From Casp-actino8 sp001510335 (GTDB lineage Bacteria; Actinomycetota; Acidimicrobiia; Acidimicrobiales; Ilumatobacteraceae), in NCBI GenBank assembly GCA_027729635.1, contig JAQCEM010000043.1, positions 1 to 13,576 of the forward strand: a stretch of DNA of 13,576 nucleotides. The letters run 5' to 3'. The stretch's first letter is position 1. Each line of letters begins with the position of its first letter. Shown one piece after another: positions 6,471 to 13,368 of this stretch. The notes under the pieces are model-generated. The model was not told where the DNA came from and did not search any database. It saw only the letters and a list, made by a program, of their open reading frames with translations. A program made the translations under genes and the position numbers.

Positions 6471-7133
6471 GTGAGTAATCCCCATGACCCCGCATTACGA
6501 CCCCTATTGCGTGGCTGGTCGCATCTGGTGTCGTTTCCGATCATGGTTGTGCTCGGCACTGTTTTATTGATCGTGGTCAATTTGCCCTTTAACTTGCTGT
6601 TATCACTCCTCTTATATGTCGTCGGAACCGCAACGATGTTTGGAGTCTCGGCGCTCTATCACCGCGTGCCATGGAGACCCAAAGCAAAAGCACTCATGCA
6701 ACGTTTCGACCATTCGGCAATTTTTCTAGCGATTGCTGGCGGATACACACCCGTTGCGGTGCTGTGTCTTGACGGTTGGACCAGATGGGCCGTACTTGTT
6801 GGTGTGTGGGGCGGGTCGCTCATTGGTATCGCGATTCATTGGTTGCCCAATGTGCCAACCGTTTGGCACGGCGGTAGTTACATGGTTGTGAGTTGGTCAG
6901 CGATTGTGACCTTGCCGGCGCTGTGGCGAGGTCTCGGTCATGTGGGTTTTGGGCTCATCCTCGGCGGCGGAATTTGCTACACACTTGGGGCAATCGCGTT
7001 AGCGACGAGACGGCCCAACCCGTGGCCCAAGGTTTTTGGCTTTCACGAAATCTTTCACGCCTTCACTGTTGTTGCCGCAGGTTTGCAGTTCGCGGCCATC
7101 GCTGGCGTCGTCGCCCCGCGCCTCGCCGCCTAG
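6471..7133 (+). CDS. Hemolysin III / PAQR-family seven-helix membrane protein
   Basis: The 220-residue protein is hydrophobic with about seven predicted transmembrane helices, the normal length for the bacterial hemolysin III (YqfA/PAQR) family. Family signature residues are visible: Ser60 and His64 in SALYH, Asp80-His81 in RFDHSAIF, the GGYTP loop and HEIFH (His192, His196) near the C-terminus. These form the zinc site known in PAQR proteins. The start is GTG at 6471, with no strong Shine-Dalgarno; CACAAT (6459-6464) lies 6 nt upstream in a -10-like position but lacks the TA. It diverges from the exonuclease across 100 bp. The physiological role of the bacterial members is poorly defined (membrane stress or lipid homeostasis); haemolysis should not be assumed. 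Confidence 0.92.
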   Translation: MSNPHDPALRPLLRGWSHLVSFPIMVVLGTVLLIVVNLPFNLLLSLLLYVVGTATMFGVSALYHRVPWRPKAKALMQRFDHSAIFLAIAGGYTPVAVLCLDGWTRWAVLVGVWGGSLIGIAIHWLPNVPTVWHGGSYMVVSWSAIVTLPALWRGLGHVGFGLILGGGICYTLGAIALATRRPNPWPKVFGFHEIFHAFTVVAAGLQFAAIAGVVAPRLAA

Positions 7134-7215
7134 AACTCATTTTCTATTCGTCAAGGGATCGTTAAGAAGCCTTCCCCCTGGTTGAGGTGGGCTTGAGCCG
7201 GACCGATAGACACCC
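7134..7215. other. Intergenic region before pilB, no clear signal
   Basis: These 82 bp lie between the hemolysin III stop and the pilB GTG. I see no terminator hairpin with U-tract and no recognisable riboswitch. A TTGAGG (7182-7187) and TAGACA (7207-7212) pair is 19 bp apart, a poor promoter match. An in-frame TAG at 7207-7209 blocks any longer PilB. Confidence 0.3.
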
Positions 7216-8484
7216 GTGTTTAATCGGTCCGCTCCCAAAGAATCAGCAGTTCTCACAGAATCGACTGCCCCCGACGTCTCCACCAAGGCTCGGGTAGCCG
7301 AACAATCACATAACGATGATGACGGTCCCGTCGTCCATATGGTCACCTCGCTGGTCAGTCAGGGTTTACGCGACCGAGCATCAGACATTCATATTGAGCC
7401 GCTCAACGACATCTTGCGTATTCGCTATCGCATTGATGGCAATTTGGTTGAGGCACAAACACTCCCCTTGCACTTGCACTCGAGTTTGGTGAGTCGCCTC
7501 AAGATCATGGCGGGTATGAACATCGTCGAGCGTCGCCGACCCCAAGACGGCCAGTTCTCAACAACCGTTGACGGTCGCGAGGTAGATGTACGCGTCGCCA
7601 CTGTCTCAACGGTTTTCGGCGAAAAGCTCGTGATGAGACTTCTCGACAAGCGCCGTTCAACTATTGGACTTAGCGAACTCGGAATGCCGCACGACACTCA
7701 CGAGATGTTCTCGCAAATGGTGCGCTCACCGTTTGGCATGGTGATTTGTGCTGGACCAACCGGAGCTGGCAAAACCACCACTCTGTATGCATCACTCATG
7801 GAGATCAATGACATTGGCAAAAATGTCACGACCATTGAAGATCCCGTTGAATACGTGTTTCCCGGAATCAATCAAGTCCAAACCAACGAACAAGCTGGCC
7901 TCACCTTTGCGACCGGACTGCGCGCATTGTTACGTCAAGACCCCGATGTGATTTTGGTTGGCGAGATTCGTGATGCCGATACTGCGCGTATTGCGGTTCA
8001 ATCAGCACTCACAGGTCACTTCGTCTTATCATCACTACACGGCACCGATGCCGCGGCTGCACTACATCGTTTACTTGACATGGGTATTGAAGCATTCCTC
8101 ATTGCTTCATCAGTGATGGGTGTCATTGGACAACGGTTGTTACGTCGAATTTGTGATTCATGCAAAAAGCCCTATCAGCCAGATGCCGAAGAGATGGCTC
8201 TTTTTCAACATCACCTTCCCCAGAGCGATAAGTCACTTTTCTTTCATGGAGTTGGTTGTCAAGATTGCTCGCAGACCGGTTATCGCGATCGCATCGGCGT
8301 TTATGAGTTGCTCAAAATTTCACCGACTATTCGCCAACTCGTTGTCGAACACGCCACGACCGAACGTGTACGTCAATGCGCAATAGATGAAGGAATGCGC
8401 CCGATGATCGCCGAAGCAATCAATCTCGTTGAAGCAGATATCACCACAGTTGCCGAAGTCATCCGAACTTTGTACGTGGCCTGA
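7216..8484 (+). CDS. pilB: Type IV pilus assembly (extension) ATPase PilB, short form
   Basis: The 422-residue GspE/PilB-family secretion ATPase would power pilus extension from the cytoplasmic face of the machine. In order: the N2 domain from about residue 38 (ASDIHIEP), Walker A GPTGAGKTT (180-188), Asp box TTIEDPVEY (206-213), Walker B ILVGE (246-250), a His box ending SSLHGTDA (272-279) and a Zn-binding pair of CxxC motifs (Cys313/316 and Cys348/351), a PilB/GspE mark absent from PilT. Typical PilB has about 560 residues; this one lacks the N-terminal MshEN/N1 region. An in-frame TAG at 7207-7209 sits just upstream of GTG 7216, so the gene cannot be extended within one frame. There is no obvious Shine-Dalgarno. 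pilC follows after 11 nt, so the two form an operon. Confidence 0.93.
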   Translation: MFNRSAPKESAVLTESTAPDVSTKARVAEQSHNDDDGPVVHMVTSLVSQGLRDRASDIHIEPLNDILRIRYRIDGNLVEAQTLPLHLHSSLVSRLKIMAGMNIVERRRPQDGQFSTTVDGREVDVRVATVSTVFGEKLVMRLLDKRRSTIGLSELGMPHDTHEMFSQMVRSPFGMVICAGPTGAGKTTTLYASLMEINDIGKNVTTIEDPVEYVFPGINQVQTNEQAGLTFATGLRALLRQDPDVILVGEIRDADTARIAVQSALTGHFVLSSLHGTDAAAALHRLLDMGIEAFLIASSVMGVIGQRLLRRICDSCKKPYQPDAEEMALFQHHLPQSDKSLFFHGVGCQDCSQTGYRDRIGVYELLKISPTIRQLVVEHATTERVRQCAIDEGMRPMIAEAINLVEADITTVAEVIRTLYVA

Positions 8485-8495
8485 TTGGAATACTG

Positions 8496-9707
8496 ATGCC
8501 CAAGTTTGCTTATAGCGCGATTAACAACGAGGGAGTCATCGTTGGAGGAGATACGAAAGCTGACAGTATCGGTGATGCCCGCGCACACCTGCTAAGTCAA
8601 GACCTCTATCCCACCAAGCTTGCCGAAAAGCGTGGATTCCTTCAATTTGAAATCACCAAAGAGAAGGTGAAGAAAAAAGAGTTAATGCATTTCACGCGCC
8701 AACTTGCAGTTTTTGTGCGGGCCGGCATTCCAATTACAACAGCACTAGAAACGATCGGTGACGAAACTCAAGACACTGCGCTACGACGAGCCATCACCGC
8801 AATGATCGAAGAGTTGCGTAACGGCGGAACCCTTTCAATGGCTGCTGCCAAGCACCCCCAAGTGTTCCCGAATTACTACATCGGCATTTTGCATAGCGCA
8901 GAACTCACTGGCCGGCTCGATGAAACCCTTGACAGTTTGTCGGCGTATCTGAATCGCGAGATCGACACACGTTCAAAAGTTGTCAGTGCGTTGTCATATC
9001 CCGGCGTTGTGATGGTGATGGCTGTCGTCACTGTTGTGATTTTGGCCGGATATGTACTCCCGAAGTTCAAACCGCTCTTTGCCGAACTTAATGCCGATCT
9101 TCCATTGCCCACCCGCATGCTGTTGGCGGTTGCATCACTATTCACTGATCTCATTTACATACCGATCACGTTTTTCATGTGCATCATCGCCTTGGCAATT
9201 TGGATGATGAAAACCGACAAGGGTCGCCGATTTAAAGATCATGCCATTCTTAAAATTCCTGTCATCAAAGGAATTATCGAATACGCCATTCTCGAACGCT
9301 TCTGTCGCATTCTTGGCGCAATGGTGCGGGCTGGTGTGCCACTTCCCGACGGAATGGAAACAACGACTGAGGCGACGACCAACTCGGTCTATCGCGAACG
9401 TCTTGAAATAGCTCGCGAGGAAATGCTCCGTGGGTCGGGTTTTTCTGGTCCACTAGCCGCAACCAATCTCTTCCCTGGTGCTGCCAGACAGATGTTCAAA
9501 GTTGGCGAAGAAACCGGAACTCTTGACGAACAACTTGCAGCAGCGAGTGAATACTTCGACTCCGAACTTGAAGTGCGTATCAAACGCTTCACCACCATGT
9601 TTGAGCCCATCATGATTATCGGTGTTGGTCTCATGGTCGGTTTTGTCGCCGTCGCACTCGTGTCAGCGATGTACGGAGTACTTGGTGGAGTGAAAGAAGG
9701 TGCGTGA
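8496..9707 (+). CDS. pilC: Type IV pilus inner-membrane platform protein PilC
   Basis: The 403-residue protein has the normal PilC/GspF length and architecture: a short N-terminal region (FAYSAINNEG), then two T2SSF domains (about residues 66-190 and 268-391). Both domains carry the RQLAVFVRAGIP/RILGAMVRAGVP pattern and an E-x-T-G motif (SAELTGRLDE, GEETGTLDE). Transmembrane helices are predicted near 171-189, 216-236 and 371-393. It forms the platform that couples PilB and PilT to pilin insertion and extraction. TTGGA lies a few nt before ATG 8496, within the 11-nt gap after pilB. The stop is 14 nt from that of the convergent pilD. Confidence 0.95.
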   Translation: MPKFAYSAINNEGVIVGGDTKADSIGDARAHLLSQDLYPTKLAEKRGFLQFEITKEKVKKKELMHFTRQLAVFVRAGIPITTALETIGDETQDTALRRAITAMIEELRNGGTLSMAAAKHPQVFPNYYIGILHSAELTGRLDETLDSLSAYLNREIDTRSKVVSALSYPGVVMVMAVVTVVILAGYVLPKFKPLFAELNADLPLPTRMLLAVASLFTDLIYIPITFFMCIIALAIWMMKTDKGRRFKDHAILKIPVIKGIIEYAILERFCRILGAMVRAGVPLPDGMETTTEATTNSVYRERLEIAREEMLRGSGFSGPLAATNLFPGAARQMFKVGEETGTLDEQLAAASEYFDSELEVRIKRFTTMFEPIMIIGVGLMVGFVAVALVSAMYGVLGGVKEGA

Positions 9708-9724
9708 TGAACTCGTTGAGTTCA
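9708..9724. terminator. Small hairpin between convergent pilC and pilD stops
   Basis: TGAACTC and GAGTTCA form a perfect 7-bp stem with a GTT loop, filling the gap between the two stop codons. It is AT-rich and has no U-tract on either side, so termination is doubtful. Confidence 0.2.
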
Positions 9725-10519
9725 GTGACCCAACACCAAGTCAATGAGATCTTGTCCGTAGAAAATTGCAACGATCGAACCAGCCGCCAAGAACGGTCCG
9801 AACGGCAATTGCGTACGCCGTTTAGCTTTACCAATAACCATCATCACGACTCCGATGGCTGCACCCAAAATGAATCCGTAGAACAGTCCGACCAAAGCAA
9901 GCCCAGGATTCAGCCAGCCCAAATACATGCCGAGCAAAGGGCTCAGTCGCACGTCCCCGTCACCAAGACCACCTCGACTCGCTTTATACAAAGCACCCAT
10001 CACCGCCAGCGATATACCTGCCCCGATCAAAGCCATGTAGATACGTCGGGGTTCATTGTTAATCAACGCGGCAATCACCAACAGAGGTGCTCCCAAAGCC
10101 ATCACGGTGTACGACACTTCGCGAGGCAAACGCTGAGTCTTCAAGTCAATGACAGTCAAACCAGTCAAACCAGCCGCAAACACGCAAAATGCTGCGACCA
10201 GAAAACTGCGCTCAAAATGAATTGCCATCAAAACAAACAAGGTGGCCGTCACGATTTCGACAATGATCGGTTCAATTCCGATGGGTTGACGACACTTGCG
10301 ACATTTACCGCGCAATGCCAGCCACGACACGACCGGTACCAAATCAAGTGGACCAAGTTCGAGCCCGCAAGAGCCACACGCCGATCCAGGTTGAACCACC
10401 GAAGCACCACGAGGCACTCGATCAATAACAACAGTCAAAAACGAACCGATCAACAGACCCATGACAAGGGCAACCCACAACACCGGCGTCGCAATGTCGA
10501 TCCCGTTTGCGCAAATCAT
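9722..10519 (-). CDS. pilD: Type IV prepilin leader peptidase / N-methyltransferase PilD
   Basis: The 265-residue polytopic membrane aspartyl protease would cut the prepilin leader after Gly and methylate the new N-terminal Phe. Numbering from ATG 10519: GSFLTVVIDRVPRG near the N-terminus, a Cys tetrad (Cys48/51 and Cys73/76) marking the full-length bifunctional form, first catalytic Asp125 in IDLKTQRLP, and second Asp187 in the GxGD motif GGLGDGDVRL. The C-terminal LPFGPFLA block is also typical. The frame allows TTG at 10525, but ATG 10519 is preferred. The gene lies antisense between pilC and pilT: 18 bp separate its start from pilT's. TAGTGT (10534-10529) lies 9 nt before its ATG, a near-leaderless arrangement. 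The substrate PilA is encoded 1.2 kb away. Confidence 0.95.
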   Translation of the reverse strand: MICANGIDIATPVLWVALVMGLLIGSFLTVVIDRVPRGASVVQPGSACGSCGLELGPLDLVPVVSWLALRGKCRKCRQPIGIEPIIVEIVTATLFVLMAIHFERSFLVAAFCVFAAGLTGLTVIDLKTQRLPREVSYTVMALGAPLLVIAALINNEPRRIYMALIGAGISLAVMGALYKASRGGLGDGDVRLSPLLGMYLGWLNPGLALVGLFYGFILGAAIGVVMMVIGKAKRRTQLPFGPFLAAGSIVAIFYGQDLIDLVLGH

Positions 10520-10523
10520 TAAC

Positions 10524-10529
10524 AAAGGA
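10524..10529 (+). promoter_or_regulatory. Shine-Dalgarno of pilT
   Basis: AAAGGA lies 8 nt before ATG 10538, a near-consensus site. It implies that the pilT mRNA has a 5' leader, so its promoter must lie inside the antisense pilD coding region or farther upstream. Confidence 0.6.
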
Positions 10530-10537
10530 CACTAGCG

Positions 10538-11647
10538 ATGACATCGTTTACTCAACTCACCATTGACCCAGAACTGGACAAACTCTTGAGAGCAACTGTC
10601 AATGCTTCGGCATCTGACTTACATCTCACATTGGGCCGACCGCCCATGGTGCGTCAAAGTGGTGATCTGATTCCGATTGAAGGTACAACCGAACTCAACG
10701 CCACTGAGTTAGATCGGATGATCGGAAGTCTCTTTGATCATGGGAAGGCCAAAGAGTTTGCCCACAACCACCAAGTTGACTTTTCTTTTGGAATGAATGG
10801 TGTCGGTCGATTTCGTGCCAACGCATTTCGTCAGCGGGGTTGCATGGCTCTCGCACTTCGTGTGGTGCCCCATCGCATCAGCCCGCTTGAAGAACTCGGT
10901 GCTCCTGCAGCCTGTTCAAAGTTACTGAACGCCCCGTTCGGATTGGTTTTAGTTGTAGGGCCGACTGGCTCGGGCAAGAGCACCACATTGGCCGCGATGA
11001 TCGATCAAATCAATCGTGATCGTGCGTGCCATATCTTGACAATTGAAGATCCGGTTGAATTCGTCCATACTCACAAAAAATCATTAGTCAATCAACGAGA
11101 AGTTGGCACCGATGTCAATTCGTTTGAAGATGGTTTGCGCTCGGCGTTACGCGAAGATCCTGATGTGATCTTGCTCGGCGAAATGCGCGATCTTGAATCT
11201 ATTGCCATCACGCTCACACTTGCCGAAACTGGTCACCTTGTTTTCGCAACATTGCACACCAACGATGCATCGCAAGCGCTTGACCGCATCGTTGACGTCT
11301 TCCCGGCCGAGCGCCGAGACCAAATTCAGATTCAGCTTGCGGGTTCGTTGCAAGGAATCATCAGCCAACGCCTCATACCATCTGAACATGGCGGACGTGT
11401 CGCCGCCTACGAGGCTTTGATGGTGAATGATGCTGTGCGCAACCTCTTGCGCGAAGGTAAAACCCGACAGATGCGTAATGTCATTAGCACCGGACAGAGC
11501 GAGGGAATGCAAACTCTCGAAATGGACTTGGCTCGTTTGGTCGTTGCCGGCCATATCACGCAGGCCGATGCCTGTAGCCAGAGTGCATATCCCAAAGAAG
11601 TTGTTACCCAGATCGCTACCCAGCGCGCGCAACTCGTTAACAGCTAA
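10538..11647 (+). CDS. pilT: Type IV pilus retraction ATPase PilT
   Basis: The 369-residue product has normal PilT length. In order: N-terminal PAS-like domain with ASDLHLTLGRPP, Walker A GPTGSGKST (141-149), Asp box IEDPVEF (169-175), Walker B ILLGE (211-215), His box from GHLVFATLHTNDA (232-244) and the PilT-specific AIRNLIREGK-like motif AVRNLLREGK (299-308). It lacks the CxxC zinc motifs of PilB, which supports the PilT call over a second PilB. It would depolymerise pili, powering twitching or DNA uptake from the cytoplasmic side of PilC. A strong Shine-Dalgarno fixes the start. It is followed by a perfect bidirectional terminator shared with pilA. Confidence 0.96.
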   Translation: MTSFTQLTIDPELDKLLRATVNASASDLHLTLGRPPMVRQSGDLIPIEGTTELNATELDRMIGSLFDHGKAKEFAHNHQVDFSFGMNGVGRFRANAFRQRGCMALALRVVPHRISPLEELGAPAACSKLLNAPFGLVLVVGPTGSGKSTTLAAMIDQINRDRACHILTIEDPVEFVHTHKKSLVNQREVGTDVNSFEDGLRSALREDPDVILLGEMRDLESIAITLTLAETGHLVFATLHTNDASQALDRIVDVFPAERRDQIQIQLAGSLQGIISQRLIPSEHGGRVAAYEALMVNDAVRNLLREGKTRQMRNVISTGQSEGMQTLEMDLARLVVAGHITQADACSQSAYPKEVVTQIATQRAQLVNS

Positions 11648-11659
11648 TCGTCTTAGCAA

Positions 11660-11697
11660 TAACAAAAGGCCGGCCCTTGCGGGCCGGCCTTTTGTTA
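11660..11697. terminator. Bidirectional intrinsic terminator between pilT and pilA
   Basis: A perfect 17-bp inverted repeat (TAACAAAAGGCCGGCCC with its complement) encloses a TTGC loop. The GC-rich core is flanked by A-run and T-run, so it reads as an intrinsic terminator in both directions. It lies 12 nt after the pilT stop and 17 nt from the pilA stop. Confidence 0.9.
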
Positions 11698-11714
11698 CCT
11701 CGTCTGTGACTGAA

Positions 11715-12056
11715 CTAGGCGGCGCAAGCTCCACCGACTTGTGGCTCAACTGCACCAGCAGAGCCCACGTCGTACAAGATCGATTCGGCACGGAGGAACT
11801 GTGCAGTCACCAAACCAGCTTCAGTGGGATCACCAGCGGTTCCTGCGGACTGATCGGCGTACCAGGTTTCGACGGCGGTTTCCATGACTCGCTTGTCGGT
11901 GTCACAGGCGCTCTCTTGGCCCTTATCGGTAATGCCGCGAACAGCGAACACGGTGACGGTTGCGAGAATTCCCAAGATCACGACCACGATAAGCAATTCA
12001 ACAAGCGTGAATCCCTTATCTCGACGGGCTTGAGTTGTTTCTTTGTTGATATTCAT
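11715..12056 (-). CDS. pilA: Type IVa pilin PilA
   Basis: The 113-residue prepilin has a 15-residue class III leader (MNINKETTQARRDKG), PilD cleavage after Gly, and mature Phe1-Thr-Leu-Val-Glu5 followed by a hydrophobic helix (LLIVVVILGILATVTVFAV). Glu5 is conserved. The mature protein is about 98 residues, short for a pilin. It has two Cys, one just after the N-terminal helix (SACDTD) and one four residues from the end (GGACAA), which may form a disulfide. The ATG at 12056 has AAAGGA 6 nt upstream; the frame also allows TTG at 12071 but that would put the Shine-Dalgarno inside the coding region. It is the likely major pilin, given its strong Shine-Dalgarno and own terminator, though a minor pilin or pseudopilin role is possible. 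Confidence 0.94.
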   Translation of the reverse strand: MNINKETTQARRDKGFTLVELLIVVVILGILATVTVFAVRGITDKGQESACDTDKRVMETAVETWYADQSAGTAGDPTEAGLVTAQFLRAESILYDVGSAGAVEPQVGGACAA

Positions 12057-12062
12057 GATTTT

Positions 12063-12068
12063 TCCTTT
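12063..12068 (-). promoter_or_regulatory. Shine-Dalgarno of pilA
   Basis: AAAGGA on the minus strand lies 6 nt before ATG 12056, and decides the start against the in-frame TTG at 12071. Confidence 0.65.
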
Positions 12069-12121
12069 CAATTGAAGACTGTGAATAACGCTTGTGATAT
12101 CGGCAAAGACACGACGGACTA

Positions 12122-12149
12122 AATATCTGTATTGTCAAGAACACGTCAA
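12122..12149 (-). promoter_or_regulatory. Candidate sigma70-type promoter of pilA
   Basis: On the minus strand TTGACG (12149-12144) and GATATT (12127-12122) are 16 bp apart, matching the -35 at 5 of 6 and the -10 at 4 of 6 bases. A start near 12115 would leave a leader of about 59 nt, consistent with the strong Shine-Dalgarno. No GG/GC sigma54 site was seen. Confidence 0.35.
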
Positions 12150-12164
12150 GGCTCGTGAAGGTCG

Positions 12165-12177
12165 TACCCTCTAAGCA
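12165..12177 (+). promoter_or_regulatory. Candidate leaderless promoter of the rlmI-like gene
   Basis: TACCCT (12165-12170) fits TANNNT and ends 7 nt before ATG 12178. There is no Shine-Dalgarno. The spacing is the same as at the first hydrolase. Confidence 0.45.
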
Positions 12178-13365
12178 ATGACAATCGAACCTTCAGCCTC
12201 ACTGCATCTCAAAGCCGACCGCGATCGCAGTTTGAAACGCGGTCACCCGTGGATTCTCAGTGGCGCCGTCGCCAAGATTGATGGTGATCCGCAGCCCGGC
12301 GACACGATTCGCATCATTGCGGCTAACGGAACCGAACTCGCTACCGCTTCTTACAGTCCGTTCTCTGCTCTCCGCGCTCGCGTGTGGTCATTCAACCCCA
12401 ATGTTGAAATCACTGCTGGCTTTATCGCCGAGACAATCAACAAAGCAGTTGCGCAACGTAACTCCGAGCCTGAGCTCACTCATACATGTCGCTTGATCTT
12501 TGGTGATGCTGATGGCTTGCCGGGTTTAACCGTCGATCGCTACGGTGAAGTCGCAGTGATGGAGATCAATAGCGTTGGCATCGAACGTTGGCGTGATGCT
12601 GTGGTTTCTACTCTCATGAAGGTTGAGGGAATTACGTGTGTGTATGAGCGCAGCGAAGGCGCCGATCGTGAACGCGAAGGACTCACACCCCGCAACGGAC
12701 TTGCTGCTGGTGTTTTGCCCGCAAAGATTTACGCGGTTGAAGGTAACGAGAAGTACATCGTCAATGTTGAAGAGGGACACAAGACTGGTTTCTATATTGA
12801 CCAACGTGATTCACGAAAGTTGGTGGCCACACTCGCCCCCGGACTTCGAGTGCTGAATGTGTTTGGTTACACCGGTTCATTCAGTGTTGTTGCTGCCAAA
12901 AATGGCGCCGCATCAGTAACCACCGTTGAGTCTTCTGGTCCGGCGCTTGAATTGGCGAAGCAGAATGCCGAATTGAATGGCGTCGATGTTGGTGAAGTCA
13001 TTGAAGGTGACGCCTTTGAAGTTCTTCGTCGTATGCGCGATCGTCGTGCCGAGTTCGACTTAATTATTCTTGACCCACCGAAGTATTCGGCGAGCGCAAA
13101 ACATATTGAGCGCGCCACCCGAAAGTACAAGGACATCAACTTGGTTGGTATTAAGTTGCTCGCACCAGGTGGCAAGTTGATGACGTTCTCGTGTTCGCAA
13201 TCAATGGATACAGATCTGTTCCAGAAAGTTGTTGCCGGCGCAGCCGTTGACGCGAAGCGTGATCTACGAATCACTCACCGCCTTGGCCAGCCTGTTGACC
13301 ATCCGGTGCACTTGCACTTCCCCGAATCGGAATACCTCAAAGGCTTGCTACTGCAAGCCGACTGA
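12178..13365 (+). CDS. rlmI: 23S rRNA m5C methyltransferase, RlmI family (COG1092)
   Basis: The 395-residue product matches RlmI (SAM-dependent rRNA large-subunit methyltransferase I; in E. coli it makes m5C1962 of 23S rRNA). An N-terminal PUA domain (about residues 1-75, with RGHPWILSGAV) is followed by the RlmI-specific linker region and a Rossmann methyltransferase domain. Visible motifs are EGHKTGFYIDQRDSR (199-213), SAM-binding VLNVFGYTGSFSV (225-237), LDPPKY (298-303), SCSQ (338-341, with Cys339 the likely catalytic cysteine) and the C-terminal HPVHLHFPESEYLKG. Length equals the E. coli enzyme. The gene diverges from pilA across 121 bp and ends 3 nt from the convergent epimerase gene. 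Target-site identity in this organism is inferred from the family. Confidence 0.93.
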   Translation: MTIEPSASLHLKADRDRSLKRGHPWILSGAVAKIDGDPQPGDTIRIIAANGTELATASYSPFSALRARVWSFNPNVEITAGFIAETINKAVAQRNSEPELTHTCRLIFGDADGLPGLTVDRYGEVAVMEINSVGIERWRDAVVSTLMKVEGITCVYERSEGADREREGLTPRNGLAAGVLPAKIYAVEGNEKYIVNVEEGHKTGFYIDQRDSRKLVATLAPGLRVLNVFGYTGSFSVVAAKNGAASVTTVESSGPALELAKQNAELNGVDVGEVIEGDAFEVLRRMRDRRAEFDLIILDPPKYSASAKHIERATRKYKDINLVGIKLLAPGGKLMTFSCSQSMDTDLFQKVVAGAAVDAKRDLRITHRLGQPVDHPVHLHFPESEYLKGLLLQAD

Positions 13366-13368
13366 TTG

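Noticed and set aside
7134..7215. Possible c-di-GMP riboswitch or other leader before pilB
   Set aside because: The 82-bp gap has none of the conserved GEMM core motifs and no plausible expression platform.
9704..10522. 272-residue open frame on the plus strand
   Set aside because: It is the antisense shadow of pilD, which has all its catalytic motifs. The plus-strand product is rich in His, Gln, Ser and Arg with no recognisable fold.
11147..11791. 214-residue minus-strand frame under pilT
   Set aside because: It is a shadow of pilT that overlaps the pilA end and crosses the terminator, with no motif.
11427..12122. 231-residue plus-strand frame across the pilT end and pilA
   Set aside because: It crosses the strong terminator, is out of frame with pilT and antisense to pilA, and has no family features.
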